Assembly (NCBI GenBank): GCA_023451395.1 | Contig: JAEXZL010000221.1 | Coordinates: 1-12,716 of the forward strand | Source of the DNA: Bacillota bacterium | GTDB taxonomy: Bacteria > Bacillota > Clostridia > Clostridiales > Clostridiaceae | Length of the DNA stretch: 12,716 nucleotides | Direction: 5' to 3' | Part shown: positions 1 to 6,476 of the stretch, piece after piece | How the letters are laid out: every line of letters begins with the position of its first letter | How positions within the stretch are numbered: position 1 is the first letter of the stretch | Notes under the pieces: generated by a model | Databases searched by the model: none | The model's input: only the letters and a program-made list of their open reading frames with translations | What the model was told of the DNA's origin: nothing | Translations under genes and position numbers: made by a program

Positions 1-698
1 ACCATGGAGTTATTTCCCATAGAGATTAGATTTATAAGCTCCTCAGGGTCATTAATTACATTTTCCATGCTCTTACTAATAAAAACATTTATAAAGAGAC
101 CAAAAAACAAAGCTACAAGTCCACCTATTAGGCTTAATAAATCCTTCTTCTTCCCTAAGGATGTAAAACTCATTACTATCATGTCCAAAATTGCAGCCAT
201 AGCAAGGGGTAGAACTGGAAGAAGAATAAAAATAACTGCTGAGATAATCCAATACATAGGTCCGCTGCCATCTTTAATACCAAAGAAGATAAGTGGGATA
301 GCTAGGACAACAATTTCTGTAAGATATTCGTAAACAAGCACTGTTATGAATTTTCCCATAGTAATTTCATAGGGCTTTAAAGGAAGAGGCAGTAGATATT
401 CCACATCCTTTGAAAAGTAAAAGGTAGATAGTGTATAAATAATACCAAAGATAAATAATATCGTTAGATTCATAGTAATTACAAGACCTACCAATACACC
501 CTGTTGACCTAAGGGAGCCAGTCCATCATAAAGGCTGTCAAGAAGCATAACAAGAGGAAAACCTAAGCTGAGGCCTAATACTACTACTAAAAAGATAGCC
601 ATAAAAATTGGGGATAAATTTGCCCCCTTCTTTTTTTTGTTACCGGAATCAGAACCGGTTTTTAAAAATACTCTGCATAGGGTTAAAATATTATTCAT
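1..698 (-). CDS. ABC-2 type exporter permease, partial (C-terminus beyond window)
   Basis: This is the membrane subunit of an ABC exporter, paired with the adjacent ATPase; its substrate is unknown. The reading frame is open from an ATG at 698 to the window edge, giving 232 residues without a stop. Hydrophobic segments lie at about residues 31-53, 68-93, 117-140, 150-178 and 189-207. Between the second and third is the motif FSKDVEYLLPLPLKPYEI (95-112), which I recall as typical of a clostridial ABC-2 permease group. A short Lys-rich stretch (KKKK, 21-24) precedes the first membrane segment. The start overlaps the end of the ATPase gene by 8 bases (ATGAATAA), so translation is probably coupled. 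The end is missing, so total length and later membrane segments cannot be judged. The permease assignment is firm; the cargo is not. Confidence 0.85.
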   Translation of the reverse strand, partial: MNNILTLCRVFLKTGSDSGNKKKKGANLSPIFMAIFLVVVLGLSLGFPLVMLLDSLYDGLAPLGQQGVLVGLVITMNLTILFIFGIIYTLSTFYFSKDVEYLLPLPLKPYEITMGKFITVLVYEYLTEIVVLAIPLIFFGIKDGSGPMYWIISAVIFILLPVLPLAMAAILDMIVMSFTSLGKKKDLLSLIGGLVALFFGLFINVFISKSMENVINDPEELINLISMGNNSM

Positions 699-1416
699 TG
701 CTGGTCATCTCCAGGAACAGATTTTCTAAAGAAGTATTTTCCTTGGTAATATCCTTTAGCTCAAGTAAGGTGCCGGAGAAAAGTATTTTCCCTTTGTTAA
801 TTATGGCTATTCTATCGCAGAGTTTTTCAGCTACCTCTAAAACATGAGTTGAGAAGAAAACTGTATTTCCATTTTCTACATGGCTTCTCATCATTTCTTT
901 TAAAATAAAGGATGATTTAGGGTCAAGGCCTGTAAGAGGCTCATCTAAAATCCATACAGAAGGATTATGAATCAGTGCACCCATTAATACAATCTTTTGC
1001 CTCATACCATGGGAGTAGCTTTGAATTTTATCCCCTAGAGCATTTTTTAAATCCAGCTTTTCTGATAAATCAGCTATTCTTTCTTCTCTTTCCTTTGCAG
1101 GAACATTGTAGATGTCACCCATGAAATTTAAATATTCTATACCCTTAAGTTTTAAGAACATATCTGGATTATCAGGAACGTAGCCAAATTGTCTTTTGCT
1201 TTCTATAGGATTCTTTAGGGTGTCTATATCATTTATTGTTATCTCACCACTGTCCTGCTTTAGTATTCCGGTAATCATCTTTAAGGTGGTAGTCTTACCA
1301 GCACCATTTGGACCTAAAAAACCAAAAATCTCTCCGGACTTAATTTCTAGGGTTAAGTTGTCTACAGCTTTGTTCGTACCATTATAGGTTTTTGTTACAT
1401 TATTAAGTTTAATCAT
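691..1416 (-). CDS. ABC transporter ATP-binding protein
   Basis: A 241-residue nucleotide-binding subunit that would power the permease encoded just downstream. The core motifs are intact: Walker A GPNGAGKT (35-42), signature SYSHGMRQK (133-141), Walker B VWILDEP (154-160) and the switch His191 (STH). The usual Q-loop glutamine is not obvious; the matching stretch reads GYVPDNPDMF (78-87), a form I recall in exporters of the ABC-2/CcmA-like class. There is one ATPase domain and no extra domain. The ATG at 1416 agrees with the family N-terminus (MIKLNNVTKTY). The Shine-Dalgarno sequence is strong but lies about 27 bases upstream, separated by a hairpin (see the separate entry). The stop overlaps the permease start. 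Expression is probably from an AT-rich promoter near 1492-1503. The substrate cannot be inferred. Confidence 0.93.
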   Translation of the reverse strand: MIKLNNVTKTYNGTNKAVDNLTLEIKSGEIFGFLGPNGAGKTTTLKMITGILKQDSGEITINDIDTLKNPIESKRQFGYVPDNPDMFLKLKGIEYLNFMGDIYNVPAKEREERIADLSEKLDLKNALGDKIQSYSHGMRQKIVLMGALIHNPSVWILDEPLTGLDPKSSFILKEMMRSHVENGNTVFFSTHVLEVAEKLCDRIAIINKGKILFSGTLLELKDITKENTSLENLFLEMTSNE

Positions 1417-1452
1417 GAATGCATGCTGCTTTAGTGAAGCAGCCCTCCCTCC
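1417..1452 (-). promoter_or_regulatory. Ribosome binding site separated from the ATPase start by a hairpin
   Basis: On the minus strand a GGAGGGAGGG Shine-Dalgarno tract (1452-1443) is followed by GCTGCTT-CACTA-AAGCAGC, a perfect 7-bp stem with a 5-base loop (1443-1425). Eight bases then lead to the ATG at 1416. The linear spacing is far too long, but folding the hairpin leaves about 8 bases. An out-of-frame ATG (1424-1422) opens a three-codon ORF whose TGA overlaps the true start. The pairing is seen directly; the role in initiation is inferred. Confidence 0.6.
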
Positions 1453-1491
1453 ACAAATATTTTATTTGAAAAATAATATATTATTAATACA

Positions 1492-1503
1492 ATTATAATT
1501 ATA
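1492..1503 (-). promoter_or_regulatory. Possible -10 region for the ABC operon
   Basis: Two successive TATAAT hexamers lie on the minus strand (1503-1498 and 1497-1492), about 75-85 bases upstream of the ATPase start. No good -35 is found at 16-18 bases; the best is CTTTCA (1525-1520). The region is so AT-rich that chance matches are likely. Confidence 0.3.
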
Positions 1504-1583
1504 TCATTTCTATGAAATATGAAAGGACATTTTTGACAAATTGTCTTATAGAATATTCCAAATGTCATTTTATGCAATTGATA

Positions 1584-1807
1584 GTTGATGTATTATAAGC
1601 CGATATGGTGGAAATATTCTAGTTGATATAGGTGGATATAATATAAGGTTATTAAAGTGAATAAATAATAGGCTAATAAAGGTCGATATATTATAAGGTT
1701 ATCATAGGTATATACATTATAAAGTTATCATGGGTGCATTAATATAAGCTAACATAGATGTATATAATATAGGGTTATGTAGATAGATATATTAACGCTA
1801 ATATATG
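1584..1807. repeat. Degenerate tandem repeat, unit about 25 bp
   Basis: Seven consecutive units of 24-26 bases can be laid out at 1632-1656, 1657-1681, 1682-1707, 1708-1733, 1734-1757, 1758-1782 and 1783-1807. A further recognisable unit lies at 1584-1608 and a poor one between. The shared core is approximately ATATTATAAGGTTAT followed by CATAG. The best-conserved neighbours are 1682-1707 and 1708-1733. The last unit runs into the final codons of the ChrA-family gene, whose stop is at 1798. It lies between two minus-strand operons, and its function is unknown. Together with 1417-1583 it fills the gap between the ABC and ChrA operons; I see no gene there. Confidence 0.65.
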
Positions 1808-2322
1808 ATGATTCCTATAATAGAAACAATAATTATCAGAAGTATAGGATCTACCTTCTTCAAGGATGCAATAAATACTCCTGCAAAAATTAACAAGCTT
1901 ATGTAATCAATAAATATTGTGTTATTTACTAAAAGGAGGGCAGCTGCAGCTATAAGCCCTATAACTGTGGGCCTTATACCTAAAAAAGCATAGTCTACAT
2001 ATTTATTATTTTTAAATCGCATGAAGAATATTGATATAATAGTCATTATTATAAAAGAGGGAAGTACAACCCCCAAGGTACTAACAACTGAACCTAGTAT
2101 AGAACCGGTGGCAGTATAGCCTATATAAGTGGCACTGTTTACAGCAATAGGACCTGGAGTAACTTGAGAAATTGCAATTATATCTGTAAATTCATTTAGA
2201 GAGAGCCAATTATTAGTAGTTACCACCTCTTCCTTAATTAATGGAAGCATGGCATAACCACCTCCAAAGCTAAAAAGCCCTATCTTAAAAAAGGATAAAA
2301 AAAGCTGTAGAAAAATATTCAT
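1798..2322 (-). CDS. chrA: Chromate transporter (CHR) family protein, short type, second of pair
   Basis: A 174-residue membrane protein of the short, single-domain CHR (ChrA) family. It shows the family N-terminal motif LFSFGGGYAM (16-25), then SQVTPGPIAVNSA (52-64) with the conserved PGPIAVN, and IRPTVIGL (116-123). It is strongly hydrophobic, with several predicted membrane segments, and ends in a very hydrophobic tail. Short CHR proteins usually occur as adjacent pairs that work together, and the neighbour matches it motif for motif. Its ATG at 2322 overlaps the neighbour's TGA (ATGA), preceded by GGAGGGGAAAAA, so the two are translationally coupled. The family includes chromate efflux proteins that compete with sulfate, but many members have no shown chromate role, so the ion is uncertain. 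The 3' end merges with a tandem repeat. Confidence 0.9.
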   Translation of the reverse strand: MNIFLQLFLSFFKIGLFSFGGGYAMLPLIKEEVVTTNNWLSLNEFTDIIAISQVTPGPIAVNSATYIGYTATGSILGSVVSTLGVVLPSFIIMTIISIFFMRFKNNKYVDYAFLGIRPTVIGLIAAAALLLVNNTIFIDYISLLIFAGVFIASLKKVDPILLIIIVSIIGIIIY

Positions 2323-2861
2323 TTTTTCCCCTCCTTTAGCCTTCCATATAATATGCCTCCTATGCCTGCAAGAAGTATTACAATTATTGGAGTGATATCA
2401 AAAAAAACAATTAAAACTGCTGCTAAAATGGGAATTAATATGGTGAATTTTTTTAAACCAATACTCTTACCCATAGAAAATACAGGAGCAGCAATAAGAG
2501 CCACAATAGCTGGCCTAATTGCCATAAAGGCCTTTACAACATACACATTATCCTTAATGTTTCTAAAAAATATAGCAATGATAAGAATTATCAGGAAGGA
2601 TGGGAGAACTGCTCCAAGGGTTGTAAATACTGAACCTATGAAGCCTGAGTTCTTATAGCCCACAAAAACTGCAGTATTCACTGCAATAGGGCCTGGTGCT
2701 GACTGGGCTAGAGCTAAGGAATCTATGAATTCCTGCTTATCAAGCCACTTTTTATTATCCACCACTTCCTTTTGTATTAAGGGCACCATGGCATAGCCAC
2801 CGCCTAAGGTAAAGGCTCCGATTTTAAAGAAGCATAAAAACAAATCTATATAATGTTTCAT
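2319..2861 (-). CDS. chrA: Chromate transporter (CHR) family protein, short type, first of pair
   Basis: A 180-residue inner-membrane protein that is the partner of the downstream CHR protein. Motifs seen are GAFTLGGGYAM (15-25), QSAPGPIAVNTA (53-64) and IRPAIVAL (115-122), with long hydrophobic stretches at about 79-99, 112-130 and 141-176. The start at 2861 is chosen because AAGGAGGTTAAT lies directly before it and MKHYIDLFLCFFKIGAF aligns with the partner's N-terminus. A longer frame starting with TTG at 2948 would add 29 polar residues that fit neither protein. The pair forms its own operon, divergent from the dehydrogenase cluster. The two proteins probably fold in opposite orientations and form one transporter, as is known for paired short CHR proteins. 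Chromate as the physiological substrate is uncertain. Confidence 0.9.
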   Translation of the reverse strand: MKHYIDLFLCFFKIGAFTLGGGYAMVPLIQKEVVDNKKWLDKQEFIDSLALAQSAPGPIAVNTAVFVGYKNSGFIGSVFTTLGAVLPSFLIILIIAIFFRNIKDNVYVVKAFMAIRPAIVALIAAPVFSMGKSIGLKKFTILIPILAAVLIVFFDITPIIVILLAGIGGILYGRLKEGKK

Positions 2862-2907
2862 ATTAACCTCCTTAAGAGCAAGATTTTTAAAAGTAATTAA
2901 TGATTTA

Positions 2908-2913
2908 ATTATA
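2908..2913 (-). promoter_or_regulatory. Probable -10 box of the chrA pair
   Basis: A perfect TATAAT on the minus strand (2913-2908) would start RNA near 2901, about 40 bases before the ChrA start codon. The -35 region is weak (TTAGCG at an 18-base spacing), so an activator may be needed. It lies next to a TATACAATAA direct repeat. Confidence 0.45.
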
Positions 2914-2959
2914 CAATAAATTCTCCTAGCCGCTAATTTTCTATACAATAATTTATTGT
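2910..2959. repeat. TATACAATAA direct repeat with palindrome, possible operator
   Basis: TATACAATAA occurs at 2910-2919 and again at 2942-2951, 32 bases apart (about three helical turns). The second copy is part of the palindrome ACAATAA-T-TTATTGT (2945-2959). The first copy overlaps the -10 box of the chrA pair. The arrangement suits a repressor or activator site between divergent operons, but no regulator gene is nearby. Confidence 0.4.
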
Positions 2960-3113
2960 GAGCTATACCTTAAAGTTTATTCTTTATTTTAAAAAATTAT
3001 TTATATATAGATATGTTAAGGAAGATATATGAAAATTAATATATTACTTACTTTTTATTCAGAATCTTCTAATTATTATAGGCTAAGATGATAATATGGA
3101 AGGGAGTGATGGT

Positions 3114-4127
3114 GTGTTAAGGATTGGAATTATTGGATGTTCAGGTATTGGACTAATCCATGGAGAAGCTTATAAGTATATTGATAATGCAGAAGTAGTT
3201 GCTGTTGCTGATATTGTGCGGGAAAAAGCTGATTATCTTGGAAAGCTTCTAGGAGCTGAGACTTATTATAACGGTAGAGAACTCCTTCAAAGGGATGATA
3301 TAGATGTTGTTGATATATGTCTTCCAACTTATTTACATGAGGAATTTGTCCTTGAAGCAGCGGAAAGAGGCTTTCATATTCTCTGCGAAAAGCCAATGAC
3401 ATTGTCAATGAAAAAGGGACAAAACATGATTGATGCCTGTGAAAAAGCAGGAGTAAAGCTTATGATTGGGCAGGTACTTAGGTATTATCCCGATTACCTT
3501 AAAGGGATAGAGCTTATGTCTAATGGCACTATTGAAAATGTGAGAATTGTTAGAGCTTACAGAGGAGGGCCTCATCCTGCAAGAAACAGAGGGTGGTATG
3601 AGGATAGCTCTAAAAGCGGTGGTCCCATTATAGATATGGCCATTGATGAAATAGATTACTTAATTCATTGTTTTGGAGCTGTAAAGGAAGTCTATGCTAA
3701 GGTATCTTCTAGGAATTTAAAGCTTCACGAGAATGCAATGATTATGCTTGAATTTGAAAAAGGACAGCTGGCACATATAATGGCAGATTGGTCAAGACCT
3801 AGAAATACTGCCTTTAATACACGACTTGAGATTATTGCAACAAAGGGGATTGCTCGATTTAACTTAAGAGAGGAAGAGGCACTGGAGCTTATAGAAGTCT
3901 ATAAAGCAGTGGATAATGAGGATGTAGAACCTCCTTCTCCAATGACAATTTTTCATTCTTCTTCTAATCCCTATGTAAGAGAGATAAATGAGTTTCTACT
4001 GGCAGTAGAGACGGGAAGGAAGGTTTCTATCCCTCCCATAGAAGCCCTTGAAGCGTTAAGAGTGGCACAAGCTGCTGTAATGTCCATTAATTTAGGAAGA
4101 GCTGTTAAACCCCAGGAGGTGGTGTAA
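3114..4127 (+). CDS. Gfo/Idh/MocA oxidoreductase A1, catalytic His replaced by Asp
   Basis: An NAD(P)-dependent dehydrogenase-like protein with an N-terminal Rossmann domain (about 1-120) and a C-terminal Gfo/Idh/MocA substrate domain. A GTG start at 3114 is preferred: AGGGAG (3101-3106) is correctly spaced, and the resulting 337 residues equal the length and N-terminus of paralogue A2 (6477-7490). An in-frame ATG at 3096 has no such site. My count against A2 gives 110 of 190 identical residues with no gap. The EKP motif with catalytic Lys93 is kept. Two key places differ: the nucleotide loop is GCSGIG instead of GCGGIA, and the DxxxH motif reads D174-M-A-I-D178, with Asp where A2 has His178. 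Activity may be altered or lost. It is first in the A1-B1 unit, and the substrate is probably a sugar or cyclitol. Confidence 0.9.
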   Translation: MLRIGIIGCSGIGLIHGEAYKYIDNAEVVAVADIVREKADYLGKLLGAETYYNGRELLQRDDIDVVDICLPTYLHEEFVLEAAERGFHILCEKPMTLSMKKGQNMIDACEKAGVKLMIGQVLRYYPDYLKGIELMSNGTIENVRIVRAYRGGPHPARNRGWYEDSSKSGGPIIDMAIDEIDYLIHCFGAVKEVYAKVSSRNLKLHENAMIMLEFEKGQLAHIMADWSRPRNTAFNTRLEIIATKGIARFNLREEEALELIEVYKAVDNEDVEPPSPMTIFHSSSNPYVREINEFLLAVETGRKVSIPPIEALEALRVAQAAVMSINLGRAVKPQEVV

Positions 4128-5102
4128 ATGAATGGAGTTATCTTAGGCTGCAGTCATGTTCATTCCCATAAATATGTTAGGCTTTCTAAAGAAATAAGGG
4201 ATTTTAATATAGTAGGAGTGGCTGAAGAAAATTACCCCTTAGCATTAGATTTTTCTACTAAGTACAGCATACCCTATTATTCTGATTATAAGAATCTTTT
4301 AAAGGAAAAGGCTGAGATTGCTATTATATGTTCCCCAACCAGCAATCATAAGGAGCTTGTGCTACTAGCTGCAGAGGCAGGAAAGAATATTTTAATGGAA
4401 AAGCCTTTGGCTCTAAGCTTGGAAGAAGGGGAGGAAATTATTAATACCTGCAGAGATAAAGGAGTAAAGCTTATGGTAGCCTTCCCCTTTAGATATCTCA
4501 CTTCTGTTACTAAAACAAAGGAGATTTTAGAAGAAGGACGAATTGGTATTGTCACTGCCATTAATTGCACCAAGCGTGGGAAAATGCCAGGAGACTGGTT
4601 TGTCAAAAAGGAGCTATCTGGTGGTGGAGCGATTATTGATCATTCAGTACATGTAGCGGATATTATTAACTATCTTATGAATACAGATATTAAGGAAGTA
4701 TATGCCAAGCAGACTAGTGATCCTCATTATTTAGAGGTTGAGGATGCTGGGTTAATATATGCAGAGCTGGGTAACGGAGCTAACTTATCTATTGATGTTT
4801 CTTGGAATAGTACGGAAGCTTTACCTTCCTTTGGTGATTTAACTCTGGAGATAATAGGGACTAAGGGTGTAATAAGCATTGACGGATTAAAGCAGCAGGC
4901 TAAGGTTTATTCTAATAATAAGTCTGCTGATGGTTATTATGGTGATGATGGAAGCCTTTTGATGCTTAAGGATTTCATTAGGGTAATAAGAGAGGATAAG
5001 CCTTCTCCTATATCCGGAGAAGATGGATTATATGCCTTAAATCTAGCATTAATGGCTTATGAATCTATAGAAAATAATGCTCCTGTGAGAGCTGTTAAAT
5101 AA
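4128..5102 (+). CDS. Gfo/Idh/MocA oxidoreductase B1
   Basis: A 324-residue member of the Gfo/Idh/MocA family and clear paralogue of B2 (7491-8468). The Rossmann start is unusual: LGCSHVHSHKY (6-16), where the normal GxGxxG/A loop is replaced by GCxHxH. The lysine motif EKP (91-93) and the D171-HSV-H175 pair are present, so the catalytic set is complete. It shares with B2 the stretch KELSGGGAIIDH and the ending SGEDGLxAL..ALMAYESIE. The ATG follows the A1 stop directly (TAAATG), and its Shine-Dalgarno AGGAGGTG lies inside the last codons of A1, so expression is coupled. It likely works with A1 on the same or successive sugar intermediates; this is inferred from pairing alone. A strong hairpin follows the stop. 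Confidence 0.9.
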   Translation: MNGVILGCSHVHSHKYVRLSKEIRDFNIVGVAEENYPLALDFSTKYSIPYYSDYKNLLKEKAEIAIICSPTSNHKELVLLAAEAGKNILMEKPLALSLEEGEEIINTCRDKGVKLMVAFPFRYLTSVTKTKEILEEGRIGIVTAINCTKRGKMPGDWFVKKELSGGGAIIDHSVHVADIINYLMNTDIKEVYAKQTSDPHYLEVEDAGLIYAELGNGANLSIDVSWNSTEALPSFGDLTLEIIGTKGVISIDGLKQQAKVYSNNKSADGYYGDDGSLLMLKDFIRVIREDKPSPISGEDGLYALNLALMAYESIENNAPVRAVK

Positions 5103-5117
5103 TAGATTAAAATTTGA

Positions 5118-5173
5118 AAAGGATAACCATAGATGAAAAATATTCCTATATAAATCTATGGTTATCTTTTACT
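5118..5173 (+). terminator. Terminator after A1-B1
   Basis: AAAGGATAACCATAGAT (5118-5134) pairs with ATCTATGGTTATCTTTT (5154-5170): 17 bp including one G-U, with a 19-base loop and a T tract. It ends the first dehydrogenase unit and shows that C-A2-B2 needs its own promoter. Confidence 0.75.
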
Positions 5174-5323
5174 TGAGCAGCTTGTTCTTATTTAGCTTTA
5201 CTAAATTTTTTATAGGCATTATATAAATTCACCTTAATATATATAGTTTAATAGCTATGAACCCTTGAATATAGAAATTAGCATTATAAAGTCTTGAAAA
5301 GTATAAAATTTTCTCTATAAGAA

Positions 5324-5341
5324 TTAAGGAAAGTTCCTTAA
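5324..5341. promoter_or_regulatory. Perfect palindrome TTAAGGAA-AG-TTCCTTAA, possible operator
   Basis: An 18-base dyad with 8-bp arms, 26 bases upstream of the candidate -35 of the C-A2-B2 unit. A half-site, TTAAGGAA, also occurs at 3016-3023 upstream of A1. The position suits an activator or repressor of the dehydrogenase genes. The rest of 5174-5435 is AT-rich and shows no gene. Confidence 0.4.
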
Positions 5342-5367
5342 AATTAGATTATAGATAAGGTTTTCAG

Positions 5368-5395
5368 TTGAAAATCTCTAACTTTAAAATAATAT
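5368..5395 (+). promoter_or_regulatory. Candidate sigma-A promoter for C-A2-B2
   Basis: TTGAAA (5368-5373), a 16-base spacer, then TAATAT (5390-5395), about 40 bases before the C start codon. The -35 overlaps a small dyad, TTTTCA-GT-TGAAAA (5361-5374). The -10 matches consensus at four of six positions, so this is a modest call. Confidence 0.4.
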
Positions 5396-5435
5396 AGACT
5401 TTAAAGTGAAATTAATCAGGTAAGCAGGTGAAAGG

Positions 5436-6464
5436 ATGAGAAAACTGAAGGTTGCTATAGTAGGTTGTGGAAGAATTTCGGAGGTATATAAGCACAGCTT
5501 TACAAAGCTTCAGGAGGAAGTGGAGGTGGTCTATGCCATTGACACAAAGCTTGAAAGGGCGGAAGCTTTTGCTGCAGAGTTTCCAGGCTGCATTGCTTCT
5601 GTAGATTTTAGAGACTGCTTTAACAAAGGAATTGATGTAATTCACTTGGCAACTCCCCACTATACTCATGCAGCCATAGCTATAGAAGCTATGAAAAATG
5701 GGATAAATGTTCTTACAGAAAAGCCAATGGCTATATCTCTAAAGGATGGACAGGAAATGATTAAGGTATCTGAGGAAGAGGGGGTAAGCTTAGGGGTTAT
5801 TTTTCAAACAAGATATGTTAAAGGCTGTATGGAAATAAAGAAGCTTATTGAGGAAGGAAAGCTTGGGGAAATAATTGCTGCAAGATCCTATTTATCTTGG
5901 AAGAGGGAGGATAGCTATTACGAGACCTCTGATTGGAAGGGTACCTGGGACAAAGAGGGTGGAGGAGTGCTAATTGATCAGGCTATTCATTCTATAGATA
6001 GAGTGCAGTGGTTAGTAGGCTCTAAAGCTAAATGGGTTGAAGGGACTATAAGCAACCGAAGACATCCTAAGGTTAAGGTTGAGGATACAGCTGAGGCTTT
6101 AGTTACCTTTGAAAATAACTGTGCGTACCATCTTTTTGCTACAAATTGCTATTCCTATGATGCTCCCATTGAAATAGAAATAGTTGGGGAGAAGGGAAAG
6201 GCTGGACTTAAACAGGATTTAGCTTGGGTACAGCTTCAAGGTGAAGATTACTACGAGATTCCTGATTGTGGCGATGGTATCATTGTTGGGCCAAGCTATT
6301 GGGGAAGCAGTCATATTATACAGATAAGTGATTATTATACTTCTCTAAGAGAAAAAAGAAGTCATTACATAGATGGCAGAGAAGGAATTAAGGCTCTAGA
6401 GCTAGTGCTGTCCATATATGAATCAGCAGAAAAGGGAAGAAAAATTATTTTAGGTGGAGCTTAA
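5436..6464 (+). CDS. Gfo/Idh/MocA oxidoreductase C
   Basis: A 342-residue NAD(P)-dependent oxidoreductase of the Gfo/Idh/MocA family. The dinucleotide loop VGCGRIS (9-15) is canonical, the EKP lysine motif is at 95-97 (Lys96), and the catalytic pair D181-QAI-H185 is intact within GGGVLIDQAIHSIDRV. The middle stretch YYETSDWKGTWDKEGGG (161-177) resembles the inositol/sugar dehydrogenase branch, but substrate cannot be read from sequence. It is not a close paralogue of the A or B types. The ATG follows AGGTGAAAGG; A2 begins 12 bases after its stop behind AAAAGGAGG. It opens the second unit C-A2-B2, which has no counterpart of C in the first unit. Candidate roles are glucoside 3-dehydrogenase-like, inositol 2-dehydrogenase-like or other sugar dehydrogenase. 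Confidence 0.92.
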   Translation: MRKLKVAIVGCGRISEVYKHSFTKLQEEVEVVYAIDTKLERAEAFAAEFPGCIASVDFRDCFNKGIDVIHLATPHYTHAAIAIEAMKNGINVLTEKPMAISLKDGQEMIKVSEEEGVSLGVIFQTRYVKGCMEIKKLIEEGKLGEIIAARSYLSWKREDSYYETSDWKGTWDKEGGGVLIDQAIHSIDRVQWLVGSKAKWVEGTISNRRHPKVKVEDTAEALVTFENNCAYHLFATNCYSYDAPIEIEIVGEKGKAGLKQDLAWVQLQGEDYYEIPDCGDGIIVGPSYWGSSHIIQISDYYTSLREKRSHYIDGREGIKALELVLSIYESAEKGRKIILGGA

Positions 6465-6476
6465 AAGGAGGATATT

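Noticed and set aside
1533..1538. Plus-strand TTGACA as a -35 box
   Set aside because: No -10 at suitable distance and no plus-strand gene downstream; it is part of a short GACAA-A-TTGTC dyad.
1584..1807. CRISPR array
   Set aside because: Units are contiguous and degenerate, with no constant repeat alternating with unique spacers and no cas genes.
2862..2948. N-terminal extension of the first ChrA protein by 29 residues
   Set aside because: It needs a TTG start, the added residues are polar and absent from the paired protein, and a strong AAGGAGG precedes the ATG at 2861. The -10 box also lies inside it.
3096..3113. ATG start of A1 at 3096
   Set aside because: No ribosome binding site precedes it, while AGGGAG is correctly placed for the GTG at 3114, which also gives the same length and N-terminus as A2.
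3130..3408. Antisense open frames inside the dehydrogenase genes (also 4346-4606 and 5412-5669)
   Set aside because: They overlap clear conserved genes, have no family features and are shadows of the sense codons.
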